Source of the DNA: Caulobacterales bacterium
GTDB taxonomy: Bacteria; Pseudomonadota; Alphaproteobacteria; Caulobacterales; Caulobacteraceae
NCBI GenBank assembly: GCA_019510435.1
Contig: JAEKKJ010000019.1
Coordinates: 24,258 to 88,257 of the forward strand
Length of the DNA: 64,000 nucleotides
Direction of reading: 5' to 3'
Positions 25,670 to 33,270 of the stretch are shown piece after piece. The first letter of the stretch is position 1; every line of letters starts with the position of its first letter. The position numbers were made by a program, and so were the translations under genes. Below the pieces are notes generated by a model. That model saw nothing but the letters and a program-made list of their open reading frames with translations. It did no database searches and was not told the DNA's origin.

Positions 25670-27076
25670 TCAGGCCTCGAACAGGCGCTCGTAGCGCTGG
25701 CGCAGCAGGTTCTTCTGCACCTTGCCCATGGCGTTGCGCGGCAGCTCGTCCACGAAGACGATCCGCTTGGGCGCCTTGTAGGCGGCCAGCTGGCGCCGGG
25801 CCTCGGCGATCATGGCGGCCTCGTCGCCTTGGCCCTGCACCACCGCCACCACGCCCTCGCCGAAGTCCGGGTGGGGACAGCCGATCACCGCGCTCTCGGT
25901 GACGCCGGGCAGCTCGTCCAGCACCAGCTCCACCTCCTTGGGATAGACGTTGTAGCCGCCGGAGATGATGAGGTCCTTGGCCCGCCCGGAGATCCAGACC
26001 CGGCCGTCCGGGTCGCGCCGGCCGACGTCGCCGGTGATGAAGAAGCCGTCGGCGGTGAACTCCTCCGCGGTCTTGTCCGGCATGCGCCAGTAGCCGGAGA
26101 AGACGCTGGGCCCGCGGATCTCGATCACCCCGGTGTCGGCCCCGCCCCCAATGCGCAGCTCCACCCCCGGCAGCGGATAGCCGACCGAGCCCGCCAGGCG
26201 CTCGCCCGCCAGCGGGTTGCTGGTGATGATCACCGCCTCGCTCATGCCGTAGCGCTCCAGGATCCGCTGACCGGTCCGCGCCTCGAACTCCGCGAAGGTG
26301 GACGGCAGCAGCGGGGCCGAGCCGCAGATGAAGACGCGCACCCCCACCGCCCGTTCGCGGGTGAACTCCGGATTGCCCAGCAGCCGCGTGTAGAAGGTCG
26401 GCACCCCCATCATCACCGTGGCCCGCTCCAGCCCTTTCAGCACCTCCGCGTCGGTGAACTTGGGCAGCCACACCATCGGGCAGCCGGAGAGCAGGGCGCA
26501 GTGCAGGGCCACGAACAGGCCATGGACGTGGAAGATCGGCAGGGCGTGCAGCAGCACGTCGTCGGGCGTGAACCCCCAGGCCTGGTGCAGGGCCAGGGCG
26601 TTGGCCGCCAGGGCGCCGTGGCTGAGCATGGCGCCCTTGGAGCGGCCGGTGGTGCCGGAGGTGTAGATCAGCGAGGCCAGGTCGTCGGCGGCGCGGGGGA
26701 CTGCGGTCGCCAGCGGCGGATGCGCCCGAGCCTCGGCGACCCAGGCCGGCGGGTCGGTGACGAAGACGGCGGGCTCGGCGTCGCCCAGGAAGTAGTCCAC
26801 CTCGGCCTGGGTATAGGCGCTGTTGAGCGGCAGGTAGACAGCACCGGCCTTAAGCACGCCCAGATAGGCCATGATCGTCTCGGCGCTCTTCTCGGCCTGC
26901 AGCGCCACGCGGTCGCCGGGCTGCACGCCCTCGGCCGCAAGCCGTCCCGCCACGTGCGCCGCGCCGGCTTCGAGCTCGCCGTAGCTGATCGCGCGCCCGT
27001 CGCTCAACAGGAAGCACGGCCGGGATCGGTCGGTCGGAAAGCGGCTGGCCAGCAGCTCGTAGAGGTTCTCGGACAT
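25670..27076 (-). CDS. matB: Malonyl-CoA synthetase (MatB/ACSF3-like)
   Basis: A 468-residue acyl-adenylate-forming ligase. Landmarks: ASLIYTSGTTGRSKGAM (phosphate loop), ERYGMSEAVI, FFITGDVGRRDPDGRVWISG and GRAKDLIISGGYNVYPKEVE, ending with the catalytic Lys in RNAMGKVQKNLL. The N-terminal AGAVYLPLNSAYTQAEVDYFL block and overall length favour malonyl-CoA synthetase over acetyl-CoA synthetase. It would activate malonate as malonyl-CoA. The ATG is preceded directly by a GGAGG supplied by the repeat at 27079-27230. It is divergent from an amidase. Confidence 0.82.
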   Translation of the reverse strand: MSENLYELLASRFPTDRSRPCFLLSDGRAISYGELEAGAAHVAGRLAAEGVQPGDRVALQAEKSAETIMAYLGVLKAGAVYLPLNSAYTQAEVDYFLGDAEPAVFVTDPPAWVAEARAHPPLATAVPRAADDLASLIYTSGTTGRSKGAMLSHGALAANALALHQAWGFTPDDVLLHALPIFHVHGLFVALHCALLSGCPMVWLPKFTDAEVLKGLERATVMMGVPTFYTRLLGNPEFTRERAVGVRVFICGSAPLLPSTFAEFEARTGQRILERYGMSEAVIITSNPLAGERLAGSVGYPLPGVELRIGGGADTGVIEIRGPSVFSGYWRMPDKTAEEFTADGFFITGDVGRRDPDGRVWISGRAKDLIISGGYNVYPKEVELVLDELPGVTESAVIGCPHPDFGEGVVAVVQGQGDEAAMIAEARRQLAAYKAPKRIVFVDELPRNAMGKVQKNLLRQRYERLFEA

Positions 27077-27078
27077 CT

Positions 27079-27230
27079 TCCCTCCCTTAATGGGGAGGGA
27101 CAGGCCGCGAAAGCGGCCAGGGTGGGGAAGCCTGGTTCAGGCGACGCCGCGTCCTCTCGGCCCGCACTTCCCCTCGCCCTTCCCCACCCTGCTCGCTTCC
27201 GCGAGCGGTCCCTCCCCATTAAGGGAGGGA
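27079..27230. repeat. 152-bp repeat with perfect 22-bp inverted ends, holding both ribosome binding sites
   Basis: The bases at 27079-27100 are the exact reverse complement of 27209-27230. Each end is itself an imperfect palindrome (TCCCTCCC, short A/T centre, GGGGAGGGA). The element fills the whole gap between two divergent genes, 2 bp from the start codon of matB and 1 bp from that of the amidase. Read outward, each end gives AAGGGAGGGA immediately before the ATG, so both genes take their Shine-Dalgarno sequence from the repeat. Same family as 19148-19284. Confidence 0.9.
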
Positions 27231-27231
27231 T

Positions 27232-28512
27232 ATGACGCCCGATGACGCCCTCGCCCGCATCCGCCGCTACGACGGCCGCCTGAAGGCCTTCGTGCAGGTC
27301 TTCGACCCGCCCCTCGCCGGCGAGACGGCCGATGGGCCGACGGTGGCGGTGAAGGACCTCATCGACGTGGCGGGCGTGCCCACGGGCGGCGGCGCCCGGG
27401 TGCCGCTGGCCGAGCGGCCGGAGCATCACGCCCGGGTGGTCGAGCGCCTGCTGATGGCCGGCTGCAGCATCGTCGGCAAGACCCACACCGTCGAGCTGGC
27501 CTATGGCGGCTGGGGCACCAACCGCGCGGTGGGCGCGCCCTGGAACCCCTGGGACGCCAAGGTCCATCGCGCGCCGGGAGGTTCCTCGTCCGGCTCGGCG
27601 GTGGCGGTGGCGGCGGGGCTGTGCGACGCGGCCCTGGGCAGCGACACCGGCGGGTCCGTGCGCATCCCGGCCGCGGTCTGCGGGGTGGTGGGCCTGAAGC
27701 CCGGCCGTGGCCTGGTGAGCCTGAAGGGCGTGCATCCGCTCAGCCCGTCGCTCGATACCGTGGGCGCGCTCGCCCGCGACGTGGCGACGGCGGCCCGGAC
27801 GCTGGCGGTGATCTCCGGCCCCGACGGCGAGGCCGCCACGCGCGAGACGTTCGACGCCGAGGACGCGCTGAAGCTCGACGTACGGGGACGGCGGCTGGCC
27901 GCCATCCCGCCGGACGCGCTTGGCGAGCTCGATCCGGAGGTGGCGCGGCTCTACCTCGAGGCCCTCGAACGTCTGCGGGGCGCAGGAATGGACGTGGCGC
28001 TCGTGCCGCCGCCGCAGGGGCTGGACCAGTCCTTCGCGCCCAACGGCCTGCTGATGGCCGGCGAGGGCTGGCGGATCTGGCGGGCGCGGATCGAGGCGCA
28101 CGGGCCGGTCATGGACCCCTGGATCGTCCGGCGCTTCGAGGCGGGCCGCGAAGTGAGCGATGAGCGGCTGGCCCGGGCCCACCTGGAGCGCGAGGCCCAT
28201 CAGCAGGGCTTCCACGCCTGGCTGGCGGACTACGACGGCCTGCTCTCGCCCACCTGCCCGATCCCGGCCCCGCCGATGGACGAGATCGACGAGACCGTCT
28301 CGCCGCTCAGCCGGCTGACGCGGGCGGCCAACTACCTGGACCTTCCCGGGATCAGCGTGCCCTGCGGCCTCACCGCGAGCGGCCTTCCGACCGGCCTGCA
28401 GATCCTGGGGCGGCCCAGGCAGGAGGCCATGGTGGTGGCCCTGGGCGCGGCCTACGAGCGGGTCTCGGGCTGGAACGGCCGCAGCCCCGACCTCAACGGG
28501 TTCGCCGCCTAA
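27232..28512 (+). CDS. Amidase-signature hydrolase
   Basis: A 426-residue amidase-signature enzyme with the Ser-cis-Ser-Lys triad: Lys41 in VAVKDLIDVAGV, cis-Ser118 in APGGSSSGSAVA and nucleophile Ser142 in GSDTGGSVRIPA. The length is short for the family but complete. The substrate is not fixed by sequence. The divergent malonyl-CoA synthetase raises the possibility of a malonamidase-type role (malonamate to malonate), as inference. Its SD lies in the repeat just upstream. It overlaps the convergent PAP2 gene by 4 bp. Confidence 0.9.
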   Translation: MTPDDALARIRRYDGRLKAFVQVFDPPLAGETADGPTVAVKDLIDVAGVPTGGGARVPLAERPEHHARVVERLLMAGCSIVGKTHTVELAYGGWGTNRAVGAPWNPWDAKVHRAPGGSSSGSAVAVAAGLCDAALGSDTGGSVRIPAAVCGVVGLKPGRGLVSLKGVHPLSPSLDTVGALARDVATAARTLAVISGPDGEAATRETFDAEDALKLDVRGRRLAAIPPDALGELDPEVARLYLEALERLRGAGMDVALVPPPQGLDQSFAPNGLLMAGEGWRIWRARIEAHGPVMDPWIVRRFEAGREVSDERLARAHLEREAHQQGFHAWLADYDGLLSPTCPIPAPPMDEIDETVSPLSRLTRAANYLDLPGISVPCGLTASGLPTGLQILGRPRQEAMVVALGAAYERVSGWNGRSPDLNGFAA

Positions 28513-29222
28513 TCGGAACGCACGGTTCGGGCGCCCGAAGCGCCCAGCGCCAGCCAGGCCGCCAGGGCCCAGGCGCTGCCCAGGCACCAGCCGGCCAGGA
28601 CGTCACTGGGCCAATGCACCCCGAGGTAGACCCGGCTGAAGCCCACCGCCAGCAGCACCGCCCCGGCCAGGCCATAGGCCAGCGCCTTGGTGCGCCGCCG
28701 CGTCTCCAGGCTGGCCACCAGCATGGCCAGGGTGAGGTAAGCCGTGGTGGAGAGCGTCGAGTGACCGCTGGGGAAGCTCGACGAATAGACGTAGACGCCA
28801 TGCGGCACCAGGTCGGGGCGCGCGCGGTGGTAGAGCACCTTGGTGGCCTCGCTGGAGGCCCAGGCCAGCACCACCGCGCCGACCAGGACGGCGGCGTGCC
28901 GGTAGCGCCGGTGGAAGGCGAAGGCCAGGGCCGCAACCACGGTCAGGACGGCGATCAGGGTCGTTCCGCCCAGGGCGGTGATGTCGCGCACCGCCTCCTC
29001 GATGCTGCGCGAGCCGATGGGATCGTCCAGGTGACCGGGCGTGCGAAGCAGCAGGATCAGGCGGCGGTCGAAGATCCCGGTCTCGCCCTCGGCCACCTCG
29101 CCGCCGAGCTTCAGGAAGGCCCAGAGCGCGCCGGCGGCCAGGATCAGCCCCACCAGCACCCGGCCTTCGAACCGGCGCAGATGCCGCCAGCCGCGGCGCA
29201 GGGGTTCGGGCGTTTCGGACAC
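28509..29222 (-). CDS. PAP2-family membrane phosphatase
   Basis: A 237-residue inner-membrane phosphatase with about six helices and the full PAP2 signature: KVLYHRARP, FPSGHS, and SRVYLGVHWPSD. Members remove phosphate from lipid phosphates such as phosphatidic acid or undecaprenyl pyrophosphate. A soluble loop (about 45-80) precedes the catalytic part, so lipid phosphate substrates are plausible but not proven. It overlaps the convergent amidase by 4 bp. Confidence 0.93.
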   Translation of the reverse strand: MSETPEPLRRGWRHLRRFEGRVLVGLILAAGALWAFLKLGGEVAEGETGIFDRRLILLLRTPGHLDDPIGSRSIEEAVRDITALGGTTLIAVLTVVAALAFAFHRRYRHAAVLVGAVVLAWASSEATKVLYHRARPDLVPHGVYVYSSSFPSGHSTLSTTAYLTLAMLVASLETRRRTKALAYGLAGAVLLAVGFSRVYLGVHWPSDVLAGWCLGSAWALAAWLALGASGARTVRSD

Positions 29223-29254
29223 GCGCGCAGGTTAGGCGGAAGGGTCCCGCATCG

Positions 29255-29431
29255 CTAGGCCGCCAGGTCGACTCCCGCGCTCTCCAGCATGGTGTGGACC
29301 TCGGCCAGCGCCGCGGCCTGGGTGGGATGGGAGCCGTCGGCCACCGTCACGCCGTCCTCGTCGTAGATGCGCCAGCGCCAGCCGTCCTCAGCCTGCGCAA
29401 GGGAATAGGCGAACGATCGGGGTTCCGACAT
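29255..29431 (-). CDS. Small hypothetical protein
   Basis: A 58-residue protein, MSEPRSFAYSLAQAEDG at its start, mainly beta in look (GWRWRIYDEDGVTVADG) then a helix. ATG 29431 has GGAGGATGC immediately upstream, a strong ribosome binding site, which supports a real gene; the frame opens to 29449. I do not recognise the family. Confidence 0.6.
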   Translation of the reverse strand: MSEPRSFAYSLAQAEDGWRWRIYDEDGVTVADGSHPTQAAALAEVHTMLESAGVDLAA

Positions 29432-29554
29432 ACCGCATCCTCCAGTCACCCGGACTGATCCAACGCCGAGTAGAGGCCGAAGGTTTCGCGCTGCACAATA
29501 GATTTCCCGCAGTGGCGAAATAGACGGGCCAGAGTGGTCGTTTGGCGGGCGCCG

Positions 29555-30697
29555 TCAGGGGCGGTCCAGCAGCTCCCGGCCCGCGTCGCGCACATTGGCG
29601 CAGCCGGTGAGGATCATCGCCACGGCCAGTTCGGCGCGCAGGATGTCGAGCATGCGCGCCACCCCGGCCTGGCCGTCCGCGCCGAGCGCCCAGGCCCAGG
29701 CGCGGCCGACGAAACAGGCCTTGGCCCCCAGCGCCAGCGCCTTCAGCACGTCGAGGCCGGAGCGGACGCCGCCGTCCATATAGACCTCCAGGTCGCCGCC
29801 TACCGCATCGGCGATCCGCGGCAGGGCCGCCACCGCGGACAGCACGCCATCCAGTTGCCGCCCCCCATGGTTGGACACCACCAGCCCCTGGGCCCCCGCG
29901 CGGACCGCATCGCGCGCGTCGTCCACGTCGAGGACGCCCTTGACCACGATCGGCCCGTCCCAGCTCTCGCGCACCCAGTCCAGGTCCTTCCAGGTGACCG
30001 AGCGGTCGAAGTTCTGGGCGATCCAGGAGAGGAAGTCGGTGACGCGACGACCCGAGGTCGCCGCCGCCTGCACCGAGCCCAGGGTGTGCGGCCGGCCGTT
30101 CAGGGCCACGTCCCAGGTCCAGGCCGGGTGGGCGATCCCGTCCTTCAGCTGGGTCAGCATCTGCTGCAGCGGCGTGCCCCCGGTGAAGCCGGAGCGGACG
30201 TCGCGGTAGCGCGCGCCGGGCAGTGGCAGGTCCACGGTGAACACCAGCACCGGCGAGCCCGCCGCCTTGGCGCGGGCCAGCAGCTCGCGCATGTAGCCAC
30301 GGTCCTTCAGCATGTAGAGCTGGAACCAGGGCGCGGTCCCGGTGGCCGCCACCTCCTCGATCGAGCAGACGCTCACTGTGGAGAGGCAGAACGGGACACC
30401 GGCGCCCGCGGCGGCGCGGATCGCCTGGGTCTCCCCGCGGCGGGCGTACATGCCGGCCATGCCCACGGGGGCCAGGCCCACCGGCAACTTCAGGGTCTGG
30501 CCCAGGGTCTGGACGCTCATGTCCAGCTTGGTCATGTCGCGCATCACCCGCTGGCGCAGGGCGATCGCCTCCAGGTCGGCGACGTTCCGCTTCAGCGTCA
30601 CCTCGGCGTAGGAACCGCCGTCGATATATTCGAAGAAGATGTTGGGCAGCCGCCGGCGCGCCAGCTCGCGAAAGTCCGAAATCGAAGCCGCGCGCAT
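29555..30697 (-). CDS. lldD: L-lactate dehydrogenase (FMN-dependent, LldD)
   Basis: A 380-residue FMN alpha-hydroxy-acid dehydrogenase, close to E. coli LldD along its whole length: YIDGGSYAEVTLKRNVADL, LAPVGMAGMYARRGE, PFCLSTVSVCSIEEVA, FTVDLPLPGARYRDVRSG and the catalytic His277 in VVSNHGGRQLDGVLS. It oxidises L-lactate to pyruvate and feeds electrons to quinone at the membrane. No lldR or lldP is adjacent; it stands alone. Confidence 0.94.
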   Translation of the reverse strand: MRAASISDFRELARRRLPNIFFEYIDGGSYAEVTLKRNVADLEAIALRQRVMRDMTKLDMSVQTLGQTLKLPVGLAPVGMAGMYARRGETQAIRAAAGAGVPFCLSTVSVCSIEEVAATGTAPWFQLYMLKDRGYMRELLARAKAAGSPVLVFTVDLPLPGARYRDVRSGFTGGTPLQQMLTQLKDGIAHPAWTWDVALNGRPHTLGSVQAAATSGRRVTDFLSWIAQNFDRSVTWKDLDWVRESWDGPIVVKGVLDVDDARDAVRAGAQGLVVSNHGGRQLDGVLSAVAALPRIADAVGGDLEVYMDGGVRSGLDVLKALALGAKACFVGRAWAWALGADGQAGVARMLDILRAELAVAMILTGCANVRDAGRELLDRP

Positions 30698-30753
30698 GCC
30701 CTTAGCCCTCCCGCCCGCAGGGTTGTGGAGCGCGCTGCGGGTGGGCGCAAGCG

Positions 30754-31560
30754 TCAGGCGGTGGCGGCCTCCGACGCCGGCGCGGCCGCCGGCGGGCGCG
30801 GGCCCATGACGATCCAGACCTGGTGGCCGTGGGCGACGAGGCGGCCCTCGGCGGTGAAGAGCGCCACCCCGGCGGTCTCCTTGCGGCCCTCGCGCGCCAG
30901 CGGCCAGGCCAGCACGATGTGCGGCTCGCCGGCCTTCACCGGCGCCACCACCTCCCCGGTCATGGTGCCAAGCAGCGCACCATGGCGGCCCTCCTTCTCC
31001 ACCCAGGCGAAGAAGCCCGGGCAGTCCAGCGCCGCCCAGACCACGCCCGGGCCGACGGTCCCGTCCTCGCCGGCGAAGGCCGCGTGCGGGGTCCAGGGAC
31101 AGGCCACAACGCCAGGCGCGGCGCCCTCAAGCTGGCCCGGGAAGACGCGCAGGCCGTCGCCGTCGGCGCGGTCCGGGCCGCAGGTGAAGCAGATCGGGTG
31201 GATGCGCTGGGCCAGGCCTGCATGGCGGCTCGCCGCGGCGCGGGCGGCCTCCAGCGTCGGCGGGACCGGCGGCTGCGGCAACGGCTGGCTGGCCGGCGTG
31301 GCCTGGCCGATCAGCACGCCCTGGGCGCCCAGCAGCACCTGGCCGCCATCGCGGGCTTCCAGGCTGAGGGCCTGGTCCAGTGGGATCGGCGCCCGCAGCA
31401 CCGCGGTCGCGGGGCCGGCGATGTCCTCGGAGAGAAGGCCGCACACATAGCCGCCATTGCCGGAATTCGGCGGACCGCAGAATTGGCGGCCGATCACGAT
31501 CTCGCTCAAAATCGAAAGCCCACGCGCAAATGGAACGAATGAATGGGGCAGCGTTGCCAC
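30754..31560 (-). CDS. Thioesterase-like (hotdog) protein
   Basis: A protein of up to 268 residues. The N-terminal QFCGPPNSGNGGYVCGLLSE resembles the beginning of hotdog acyl-CoA thioesterase-like proteins, and an HPICFTCGPDRADGDGLR segment in the middle holds a Cys pair. The second half (GVVWAALDCPGFFAWVE) looks like a second hotdog. The start is uncertain: GTG 31560 has no ribosome binding site, and initiation nearer the conserved region, at a TTG near 31509, is possible. Function beyond the fold unknown. Confidence 0.65.
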   Translation of the reverse strand: MATLPHSFVPFARGLSILSEIVIGRQFCGPPNSGNGGYVCGLLSEDIAGPATAVLRAPIPLDQALSLEARDGGQVLLGAQGVLIGQATPASQPLPQPPVPPTLEAARAAASRHAGLAQRIHPICFTCGPDRADGDGLRVFPGQLEGAAPGVVACPWTPHAAFAGEDGTVGPGVVWAALDCPGFFAWVEKEGRHGALLGTMTGEVVAPVKAGEPHIVLAWPLAREGRKETAGVALFTAEGRLVAHGHQVWIVMGPRPPAAAPASEAATA

Positions 31561-31679
31561 GGCGCCGTTGCGACAGGAAAGCCAAAAACCGCCATGACGG
31601 CGTTGGACGCGGTGAAGGGTCGCGCTAAAGGCAGTCTGAACGCCGCCCCGCGCGGCTTCCTATTCGACGGAGAGACTTG

Positions 31680-32012
31680 GTGAGCGAGCGGATCGAGCGA
31701 CCCTGGGCCCTGATGCGTCACCACGCGGGCTGGGCCGATGTCTTCCACATCGAGAGCGAGACCGCCGATTCGATCACCGGCTTCTATCCCGACCGCGAGA
31801 CGGTGGGGCCGCCGGTGAACTATTCCACCCGCGCGGTGCTGGCGCGCTTCACCACCCTGGAAGCCGCCCGCGACGCCCGCGAGGGCGCGGTGGCCGAGTG
31901 GCGCAAGCACGACGCCGGGGTGCGCGAGGCGGAGACCAAACTGCGCGACGCCGAAAAGGCCCGCGAGGACGCCTGGCTCAACTGCCTGCGCGACGCGGCG
32001 AACCGCTCCTAA
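31680..32012 (+). CDS. Hypothetical protein with C-terminal coiled coil
   Basis: A 110-residue protein: a beta-rich N-terminus (MRHHAGWADVFHIESETAD) then a charged helical stretch (about 50-105) rich in Ala, Arg and Glu. GTG 31680 has GGAGAG 5 nt upstream; TTG 31677 is too close. No family recognised. It converges on the cytochrome b561 gene. Confidence 0.6.
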   Translation: MSERIERPWALMRHHAGWADVFHIESETADSITGFYPDRETVGPPVNYSTRAVLARFTTLEAARDAREGAVAEWRKHDAGVREAETKLRDAEKAREDAWLNCLRDAANRS

Positions 32013-32015
32013 GCG

Positions 32016-32699
32016 CTAGAGCTTCAGGCCCTTCGAGACGAACCAGGCGGCCGCCGCGGCCAGCGCCACGCCCAGGGCTAACCGCCACCGGGGCGTGGCC
32101 GGATAGCCGGGATCGCGGGCGAACGTCCGCCGCCCGGTGATCATCGGCCCGACCAGGTCGGTGCGCTTCCAGACGAGGTAGAACAGCACCGCGGCCACGT
32201 GCAGGGCGATCAGCGCCTCCAGGGCCGTGAACGCCTGCTCGTGCAGCTCCGCCAGCCGCCGCCCGGTCTCGAAGCTGACGCGGTCGCTCAGCGGACCCGA
32301 CTCGATCCCGTCCACGTCCACCGCGAAGAGCCCGGTGACGGTCTGGAGTGCGAGCGCGACCAGGATCGCCAGGATGCTGAGCGCGCCCAGCGGATTGTGG
32401 CCCGGCGTGCCGGACGGCGTGCGCCTCGGCACGGTGGCGAGGTAGGCCAAGGTCGCGCGCGGCCCCTTCACGAAGCTGGCAAACCGCGCGGCGCCGGCCC
32501 CGGCGAACCCCCAGTAGACGCGGAAGATCACCAGGCCCAGGACCGCGTAGCCAGCCCAGCGGTGCCAGTCGAGGTGGTCCTTGCGCGACCACCAGGCGAA
32601 GGCGATCAGCCCGACCAGCAGCCAGTGGACCAGGCGGATCGGCGCGTCCCAGAGGCGGACGCGCACACCGGCCGCGGCGCCGAGGTCACCCCGCGCCAC
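32016..32699 (-). CDS. Cytochrome b561-type diheme membrane protein
   Basis: A 227-residue membrane protein of the Ni/Fe-hydrogenase b-type / b561 fold. Four core helices contain candidate haem ligands: His25 (VHWLLVG), His46 (WHRWAGY), His153 (AELHEQAF) and His167 (LIALHVAAVLFYLVWK). It takes electrons from or gives them to a soluble cytochrome. It starts 3 bp after the class II cytochrome c gene, so the two form a two-gene unit; that cytochrome is its likely partner. Confidence 0.9.
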   Translation of the reverse strand: MARGDLGAAAGVRVRLWDAPIRLVHWLLVGLIAFAWWSRKDHLDWHRWAGYAVLGLVIFRVYWGFAGAGAARFASFVKGPRATLAYLATVPRRTPSGTPGHNPLGALSILAILVALALQTVTGLFAVDVDGIESGPLSDRVSFETGRRLAELHEQAFTALEALIALHVAAVLFYLVWKRTDLVGPMITGRRTFARDPGYPATPRWRLALGVALAAAAAWFVSKGLKL

Positions 32700-32702
32700 G
32701 CC

Positions 32703-33209
32703 TCAGCTCTTCTCCTGGCGGTACTTGTCGTGGCAGCCCTTGCAGGCGCCGCCGGTGGGCCGCAGCTGGGCCTTCACCGCGGCGAGGTCGCCGGACAGCG
32801 CGGCCTGGTTCAGCTTCGCGGTCTCGTCCTTCAGCTTGGCGGCGGCGGCGCCGAAGCCGGCCGCGTCGCTCCAGACATCGGGTTTGGCGAGGCTCTTCGG
32901 CCGCGCCTCGACCCCGCTGCCCTTCGGGAACCAGGTCGGCAGGGCGGCGCCCAGGCTGGCGATGATCTTGGTGTCGGCGGCGACCGCGGCCTTGTCCGGC
33001 GCGTCCTTCTTCATCTCCTCGTTCAGCGCCTTGAAGGTCTTGCCCAGCTCTTCGAAGTGCTCGTGGCGTGCGTAGGCGGCCTTGGTGGCGGCATTGGCGT
33101 TCTTGGGCATGGGATCGTCGTCCCGGGCCAGGGCGCCGCCGGCGGTCACCACCGCGCCCAGTCCCATGAGCGCGGCCAGGGCCGCACCTCTCCATCCCAT
33201 GCCCGTCAT
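32703..33209 (-). CDS. Class II cytochrome c (cytochrome c' / c556-like)
   Basis: A 168-residue secreted haem protein. A signal peptide (about 1-28, ending GGALARD) is followed by a four-helix bundle with the class II C-terminal haem site CKGCH (Cys156, Cys159, His160). The Met or aromatic sixth ligand cannot be read with certainty. It is cotranscribed with the downstream b561 protein and would act in the periplasm, probably as its electron partner or for NO/oxygen binding. Confidence 0.92.
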   Translation of the reverse strand: MTGMGWRGAALAALMGLGAVVTAGGALARDDDPMPKNANAATKAAYARHEHFEELGKTFKALNEEMKKDAPDKAAVAADTKIIASLGAALPTWFPKGSGVEARPKSLAKPDVWSDAAGFGAAAAKLKDETAKLNQAALSGDLAAVKAQLRPTGGACKGCHDKYRQEKS

Positions 33210-33270
33210 GCCGCTTCGCCTTCCCGATCTTCAAGTGAGGGCGGAGATTGGCGGCGCCCGCGCTGGGCCG

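Noticed and set aside
27079..27230. CRISPR-like or insertion sequence reading of the inverted repeat
   Set aside because: There is a single pair of inverted ends, no direct repeat-spacer array, no transposase and no room for one.
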